Part shown: in pieces, positions 49,001-64,000 of the stretch
Layout of the letters: every line of letters begins with the position of its first letter
Position numbering within the stretch: the stretch's first letter is position 1
DNA from: Urophycis tenuis
Lineage: Eukaryota > Chordata > Actinopteri > Gadiformes > Phycidae
DNA length: 64,000 bases
Reading direction: 5' to 3'
Assembly: GCA_036785325.1 (NCBI GenBank)
Contig: JAXIVH010000013.1
Coordinates: forward strand, 10,387,455-10,451,454
The notes under the pieces: generated by a model
Database searches by the model: none
What the model saw: only the letters and a program-made list of their open reading frames with translations
What the model was told of the DNA's origin: nothing
Program-made: the position numbers and the translations under genes

Positions 49001-52000
49001 CTCTAGCCGCACCAACCAACATGTAATCGCCATCGCAAGCCATTCTTTATCCGTCGATGTCGTGGGTCATTTGGGGTTCGTTCAAGAAAAGATGCATTGA
49101 TGTACGAAATAATAAAATGATAATCTTGTCCCGCTTTCTCTGCGTCGTCCATTTGTCCCCAATAGCTCCTCTCAGCAGTCATGCGGGAGTGGACGCGCAT
49201 GATGCAAACGAAGAGCCGTTTCTTGGCTGTCAAGACTCTTGGTAATGTCGTTTTTAGTGTAGTAATATTAGGTGCTAAACGAGTAATTCAATAATGTGAT
49301 GTTACACTTACTGACGCTGTATGATTTTAAAGCCTTTGGCTGTTTGTTTTTGACCGTGGGGAAGGTCTATAATCTTTGACCACTAGTCAGAAATAATAAC
49401 CACCCCAGGCATCATATTCAACTCAACTAACCTCGCAAAGCGGCGGTGTAATTGGTTCACGACCACGTTTGTCATTTCATATCACTTTTATTTGTAAGAT
49501 ACAAACAGCCTCGGATAACATTTCATACAGGTTTATTTAAATGTAAGTACATAAAATGATTCCAATGACATTGAACCAAAACAAATGGAGCGGAACTGTG
49601 TGCGTATAGCCAGTTCAGACACAACACCACTGTAATGAAAGATGCCACCTGTCTGAGGAAGCATTCTCTAACTCTTTAGTGAAATGTTTTCAGCTCAAGT
49701 GACGCGAAACCAAAAGAGTCCATGGAATGACTTTGCCCTACTAAAACTATTGAAGCAATTCTGAGTTTTGCCGGTCATGTCCTAACTCACTAAGCACTGT
49801 ACAGCAGTACAACAGAGTGGCACTGTACATATGGACTAAGTTGTCACAAGTGACTGGATCGATAATAAAATAAAATAAAAAGCTTGAATTAGTTCCTTTT
49901 CTAACACCGAATCGGATATTTATATTCCCTAACCAATTATAATTATTATAAATTAGGTCTTTTGCTAAACTGATAGAGCGATGTTCAAGGGTTCTTATAT
50001 ATGTTTTTATCTTCAGACGATCCATTCCCTTTCCTTTCACGCTGATATGAAGAGATCGGTGATAACCAACAGACAGAATAGCTCTGGTTTGATCTAATTC
50101 TGGATAGGCCTACATCTTTTTTTTGTGCATAACATTAACTTGGCCAATATTGGCGTAATATTAACTTTCCGTTTTCTTAATCCACAAAAACAGAAAATCT
50201 CATTCATTTGTATTCCGTACAGCGTTCCCACTCTTTAAATAGATCGGTTGGTTTCCTCTGCGCAAACATCAGCTCTTCATGTTGTAATTTTAAGGCCACC
50301 AGGCTGCTCCTCTCCTTAAAACCCCAAGTAAAACCAACCGGTGGTCTGCCACAAGCACGACAGTTGGCCAATGCAGACACTTTGGTGTGCATCTGAAGTT
50401 AAAAAAAAAAAAAAAAAAAAAAAACCAATTAAAACCTTCTAGATCACACTCTTGGCACTCTCAGAACAGCATACAGAACCCGCCCCTTCCGAGCAACAAC
50501 AAATTGGGACAGATCATCACTGGTGTCCGTATGTTCTCTCCGATCTAATTTCAGTCTGCAATGCAGGGGCCGTGGGAGCAGTGCTTATTGGGGACTCCGC
50601 GTCATTAGCAGACGGTCTTTCTGGCTTACCGATGTCTTATTTCCCCCCCAGAATCGACTCGACGGAGGAAAACAACCCAGAAGGTCACTACATAGCTCCG
50701 TCTTTGTGCAGACCTGACAGACCCTGCGAGCAGGTGTTCCGTAGCGCAGTTCCAAGAGCGCAACGGTAACAAAGTATGCTCTGTTTATCTTGTCGCGACT
50801 CTAGCGCCAGGCCAAAGAGCATCAGATGTGCTGCCTTTTGTTTTTCCAAAGAGCAGTTGGTTTAAAAATAGAGCGCTGGCTCCATCTGTATATGCCCAGA
50901 CAAAGCAGCACGTCGTTACCCTCAAGCACACAAGAGTACCCGTAATCTCTCCTTCTGATCGGATACAATTGGGTGCAATCTGTTGTTTTGTTTTTCGTGT
51001 TTTCGCTTTCTCTGTTTTGCTCTAGTCTGTCGGTTCGACTCGAGGCAGCAGCAGGGGTAACTTATCTTGTTGCCGTAATCTATCTCTAAATGTCATCTCG
51101 ACCTGACAACAGACTCCCTTGCCTGCCTGTGTAAAATGATTTAAATATTTTGTTAGAACATCTGGCAGACTATTCAGGAATTATTAGAAAAAAAAAAAAC
51201 AGGTGCTGTTATTTATATTCAATTTTTACCCACTTCAATATGCTGTAACGTTTTTAAAACTGAATCAGAATGTCGCCTAATAATCACTTTATTTCCAAAT
51301 ACATCAGAGAACCTCAACTGTTTTGAGTGCAGTTTCCTAGGGCTGAGGTCACTACCACTCATTATAGCACAGGGGTTGGGGCGGGGTGGGGGGGCATGAC
51401 TAATAGGCCTAACAGTGGGACAATGAGCCACTGCTGATGATTAATGGACTTATGAATATGCTGTGTCAGCAATGTACCAGTGTGTTGTCCCAGCCTTAAA
51501 AAACATATGGTGGTCTCATCGCTCTCCCCCACTCCGCCTCTGCTGCCGCCCAGTCGACAGAGCTCAGCCGTACTGAAATGAACCTTGGAACGGCCTGTCC
51601 GTCATCGGCCATGTAGAGAGATAGAGCAGAGCATGACGCAGGGCATGACGTTTCTGCAAGGAGGTGCCTGCGGGAACATACCGGGAGGATGGTACTCACA
51701 GGCTGGTACCCGCAAGGGCTTGCCTGTCGTCCATCAAAAGAATAAAGGAGGAAAACGCCTGAATAACAAGTCTACATAATGTGCAACACGTTCCACATGG
51801 ATTGCTTCACGTCGCGAGTCTGCCGTGGACAATAAGCAACATTTACATACACATTTACGTGACGAGGTGAAATTGAACCTGCAGGAGGCGATAACACCAG
51901 GAAAAGGTGTGGAGTGTTTCATAGACATATGCATGCACATATGCGTGTGTGTGTGTGTGTGTGTGTTTACAGTGGTGTACATTTGTGTACAGCTCAAAGG

Positions 52001-53297
52001 CACAGCTCACAGGCAGGCTGAGGTGTGTGTGTGTGTGTGTGTGTGCGTGTGCGCGCGTGTGTGTGTGTGTTGTGCAGTGTGCAATTATGAAAAAAGTATC
52101 TGGAGACGATGGCCACAGACAGGAAAAGGCACAAAAGCATGAATATTTGGTGTGTAATGTACTCATGAATTAATACTAAATGTGTGTGTGTGTGTGTGTT
52201 CGGTCAGGCCACTCCTAAACTGACCGAACTGCAAAAAATGAGCTCAGCTCAACAGACAGCGCCTTATAGAACATCGATATGCGTCATCTCAAAAACACGT
52301 CCATCACAAATTGATGCGTAGCAAAACAATGGTCACCCAGGAGAGCGAAGGTGGTGGTTATACAATATTGTCCAAATGATAATACAACATTTCACATCTG
52401 CTGATGTTCACGTGGGAGGCACAGATCATGGCTGCATTTATTGCCATCACAGACAGGTAACGATTCATGCTGTTTGCTGGATATGCTGGAGTGTTCCTAA
52501 GTGTGTTCTTGTGTCCCACTCTCTCCCGTTAGCGCTATACTTGATTAATGTCGTCCAGTAAGCAAGCCGTGCCGTGTTTTGATCGAGCTAGCTGATTTCA
52601 TTCCTAGGTTAGTACGCACTAGTCTGTAAATCCATCAAAATGGACAGCGGAGGGATACAATTTTCTTAATTAACCTGCACATTCCAACGTTTGTCAAAGG
52701 GAAGCAAACCCTGTAAGGCATATCTGAAGCTACGTCAGTCGAATCTTCCCACCGGGAGGTGTGGCGTGGTGTCTGGTGTTTACCGACAGTAAACTCCCCT
52801 TAATGTTTGTAAGCAGTGTAACCTCTGAATCACAAGAACTTCATTTGAAAGTCAAGTTCTTGTGATCAAGACGGGAAAAACGATTCGTTGAGCAAAAAAA
52901 GATATGTCTCATGGATGACAACATAAGAGCCAAAAACAACTAAAATGCAGTTCTACAATGACAGTGGGGGAGGGGGGAGGGGGGGGCAGGAGGCGGAGTC
53001 TAAGGCGAGGGATGGCACCGCCCCTAACGAGCTCAGCTGACGAGCTGTGTGTGTGTGACGGAGATGGAGGGCAGAAGAGAGAAGAAAGAAAAGAAACGAA
53101 GAAAGAGTCTGTCCTAATATCTAACATTAAACGCCACCCTCCACACACATAAAAGACAACAAACACCCTTACAGAGCACAGAGAGGAATACAGAACATCT
53201 GTGTGTGTGTGTGTGTGTGTGTGTGTCCAAACAACAACAAAATCCCAGGATAAACATAATGTCAACATATCAGTACACTCCTAAAGAGCCCCCCCCC

Positions 53298-53328
<31 letters not shown>

Positions 53329-54378
53329 ACACAAACTCCCGCCTCATTAAACGCCTGGACGGGCCCGACCGCAGATATTTCTCACTGAGAGGTTTAAAAC
53401 TGCAGCAGAGTTAGTGGTCACCAGAGAGCCGTTGAACACCCGGACCCACCAAGTCCACCAGTTTGTCCACCGACTTCCGGTCTGGAGCCCACGCTGAGCA
53501 TGAGTCCCTCTCATAGACAGTGGTGAGGCGCCCACACACACACGTACACACACACGTACACACAGACACACACACACACACCTCCTCCGCCATGTAATTA
53601 GATGACATGGGCAGGGCGCAGCTGCTCTTCATCAGCAATCTAAATTAAAAGTCTGTCGACAGCGAGTGCCACAAGGTCCCCAATCTGGCAGTCATGTATA
53701 AAAGTGTTTGTGTTGTGGTCGCTTCCACAGTCCTACGGCCGACACGTGCCCATTTTAGACGTCTTCGGGGGGCGCCGCCTTGGATATAAGTGAGAGCGGA
53801 GCAGGGCCAAGACAGGAGTGCCATCGTCATGACGACGCAGACAACAGAGGTTCCCTCACGTTCACTGCGCTCGGGGGGGGGGGGGCGGGCGTCCTGTCGC
53901 ACCGCCAACCCGTCGCGGGTCTTTCCTGTCAGGACTTCCTGCCGGCAGAGCCCTGCCAGTGGGAGCCGTTCAGGGTGTGATTATGTGTGGGTTTGAATGA
54001 CCCCCTCGAAGGGGGGGGAGGGGGCGGAGTCACGACGTGGTGGTTCCCCTGGAGTCGGCCGGCGGTCTGGACAGTGTTTAGTGCGTCTGTTCTCAAAAAC
54101 CACTGTTTTTCGTTAGTGGCTTTGGGAGGCGCTGCGTGGCCCCGAGAGTCAGCGGGGATCAGTCCAAAGCCTCTGATCAGCGGCGGGAAGTTCGACAACC
54201 ATTGGACTCCCAAAACTCCAGCGCACCCCCCCCCCCTGCGCTCTCGCGCCACGTTCTGCAGGCGCAGAAACACGTCCAGCACCCCCCCTCTGTTTTGGGG
54301 TTCGGCCGGGCACATGGGTCAGCACGTGTCGGTGACTCTCTCTGTCCCCCCCCCCCCCCCCCCCCCCTCCACTGCCGG
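49001..54378. other. Spacer / probable st3gal2 3'UTR
   Basis: aars1 and st3gal2 converge here. No aars1 terminal exon is recognisable after the gap. TTTATT (AATAAA on the minus strand) occurs at about 49486 and 49531 and could end a long st3gal2 3'UTR, but this is not certain. Other contents: A-run 50401-50424, (TG)n at 51944-51966 and 52025-52070, a C-run 53290-53312 and a C-run 54346-54367 directly downstream of the st3gal2 stop. Confidence 0.45.
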
Positions 54379-62232
<7,854 letters not shown>

Positions 62233-64000
62233 CTAGGAAGGAGAAACGAGAAGGATAGCTTCAGTGTTGGGTTCATTGGGTTCAATGTAAACCCCGTTCA
62301 GCATCCGGGCCTGTTTGGTGACCATATGTGTGGACGGCGCTACGGCTAAGGAAGGGCCCGTGAGAGTGGTCCCAGAGGCCAGCACAGCAGTGGGTCAGAG
62401 CTCACGAACAGAGGGCCCACATGGACCCAAAGCCCAAACAGGATATGGAAAAATGGTAATGGTGAGAACATACAGGGAATCGGAAAAATACGAAAAACAT
62501 CATAAATGTATACAAACATTGCATGCACACATGAACAAGACAAAAAGGTCATGTATGCTGCAGGTCGAGGTCAACGTTCCGCCCACTTAATAAACCAAGA
62601 ATCCAACCCGGTGTCTGTCGGGTTACCTCATCACAATGGATGAGCTTCGTTTCATTTCATCACTTTGTCAGAACTTTGTTTGCTTTTCATTTTGAAACGT
62701 AAGCAGAGAGTTACTTTTGTCTCGCCACCTGGCACACAGCGCTGCGCACGGACTATAATTTCCCCTGAAATGTTTATTTAGTCTTAACTTTCAATAGGCC
62801 TTGATGTATAAAATCCACTGCTCTCTCAAAGTAATGATTAACAAAGAAAAAGAACATTATGAATATAAAATATTAAATTGGAGTGTGCGTGTGTGTGTGT
62901 GTGTAGACAGCGGGGAATAGGCAGAGTGGGTGAGCATAGAAAGGGAGGATAAAAGAAAGTTAGATGTAAATGAAAGTAAGGGTTTTTTTTCTTGCTAAGA
63001 TGAAAGCCGAACTGGGCAAGGCAAACTCTGGGTAAGGTTAAAATATCTTGGGGTTTTATCCTTCTGCGCACAAAGAGCCAGGCTGTCAAAGTCTTAAGGG
63101 GGCACATTTGACATTTCGTTCTATCTCAGTTTAGCGAGACATTTTGGTTTTTCATCCGCTTCAGCTTCCAGCTTCCCCCTCATAAGAAGATTGCTTTTGA
63201 AGTGTTTACGGCCAGTTGGGTTGATTTAGGCGTCGCTCTATCCTCTTAAATGTGGCACGGGGCGTGCTTTTCATTGTCTGAACGCGTCTTCAGTGTCTGC
63301 CTCTTCAATTCCCTGTCCCGGCGTCTTAAAACGTGTTGCATCTGCGTCTATTTCATCATCAGATCCATCACCTCCACAGCTTCCCCTTCCCTCGGTTTCT
63401 CTTCCGCCGTTCTTGTCTTCGTCTCACGGAGCTCCACAGGCTCCACTCAATCGCACCGCGACGCACGCATGCATTTCCATCAGCCATCTTTACCTACCAT
63501 TTAAAAAAAAAAAACACGAGGAGCGTGAGGAGGCCATTACGTCTGGATGAAGCGCGCTCGTCTTTGAGTAAGAAAATTGGTGTAAGGCGCGTAGGCGTGG
63601 AACGTGGATATTACTGTATATATCTCAATCCGGTCTCTGTGGATACAGTGTGGGGGGACGCATGTTTAATGCAGAGGCGGCAGCGGCAGCAGCAGCAGCA
63701 GCAGCAGCAGCAGCCGCCTGGGCGACCGCGACACTTCTCAGCCGCTGTGTGTGTGGACCTGTCTGGAACCCGGGGGTGCAGGATGAGGACGGGAGTCCGG
63801 TTGGTCGGGGCTTAGGGGCATAGGCCGTGCCTATGGATGGACTCCTGAGGCCCGGCGGCCACAGGACTTAAAGGAGTGTGGTGGTGACAGTTTCAGGCAT
63901 ATGATAACCACAAAGCTTTTGGCCTAGTTTCAGGTTTTATTTTGTATTTCTTTTCACTGCCCACTCTATGTTCTCTCTAATCTCTGTCCAATTTGAGCCC
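62233..64000 (-). other. st3gal2 intron or upstream region to the right edge
   Basis: No exon encoding the membrane anchor is seen. The stretch contains (TG)n at 62887-62904 and a CAG array at 63686-63712. The only clear boundary is the acceptor (ttcctag) just before 62232. Confidence 0.55.
63686..63712. repeat. (CAG)n array
   Basis: About nine CAG units flanked by CGG-containing variants on both sides. Confidence 0.93.

Noticed and set aside
49166..49242. Splice-flanked open segment after the gap, first taken for an aars1 exon (SAVMREW)
   Set aside because: Similarity to the aars1 region after residue 799 is very weak, while all other aars1 exons are highly conserved, and the phase does not fit. 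Probably chance.
53787..54315. Open frames on both strands near the end of st3gal2
   Set aside because: They overlap in several frames and are driven by G/C homopolymers; they follow the st3gal2 stop codon and are taken as 3'UTR.
63333..63815. 160-codon plus-strand frame with a glutamine run
   Set aside because: The run is a CAG microsatellite; the rest has no domain, and the frame lies in the region upstream of an st3gal2 exon on the other strand.

Overview
This is nuclear DNA from a ray-finned (teleost-type) fish. The evidence is split vertebrate genes with GT-AG introns, fish-type tRNA-derived SINEs, an L2-like LINE fragment, a hAT element and dense dinucleotide arrays. I cannot name the species. 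Very high density of long (TG)n/(GA)n arrays has been reported for cod-like fishes, but that is only a hint.

Layout, left to right: (1) 930-1519 (-), first coding exon of an aminopeptidase N-like gene (anpep) that continues off the left edge. (2) 4386-7218 (-), a two-exon F-box protein of 388 aa that I cannot assign to an orthologue. (3) 8311-8421 (+), an orphan exon-like segment in a repeat-rich spacer, followed by a compound microsatellite. (4) 10340-22072 (+), complete choline kinase alpha (chka), 11 coding exons, 398 aa. (5) 23718-26575, a tandem duplication at the end of the chka 3' region whose second copy is split by a LINE fragment. (6) 26750-28840, a decayed Ty3/gypsy-type LTR element, then microsatellite-rich spacer. 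(7) 33238-34293 (-), exosc6, two exons, 274 aa. (8) 36777-48624 (+), alanyl-tRNA synthetase aars1, 16 coding exons seen, about 799 of about 968 codons. The last two exons before a 200-N assembly gap carry single-base indels and the final exons are missing. (9) 54379-62232 (-), the sialyltransferase st3gal2, its last six coding exons; the membrane-anchor exon(s) lie beyond the right edge.

All recognised genes are housekeeping or glycan/lipid enzymes: choline kinase starts phosphatidylcholine synthesis, EXOSC6 is a ring subunit of the RNA exosome, AARS1 charges tRNA-Ala, and ST3GAL2 caps Gal-GalNAc glycans with sialic acid in the Golgi. They are not an operon or a common pathway. aars1, exosc6 and st3gal2 lie near each other on human chromosome 16q22 as I remember it, so that part looks like conserved synteny.

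I found no new enzymatic system. The strongest unusual signals are structural: a 21-bp minisatellite with a 126-bp higher-order period in an st3gal2 intron; repeated placement of (TG)n tracts directly before 3' splice sites; a clean LINE insertion whose empty site is preserved in the neighbouring duplicate; a hAT element with a perfect 8-bp target duplication; perfect intronic hairpins; and a cluster of compensating indels in aars1 beside the assembly gap.
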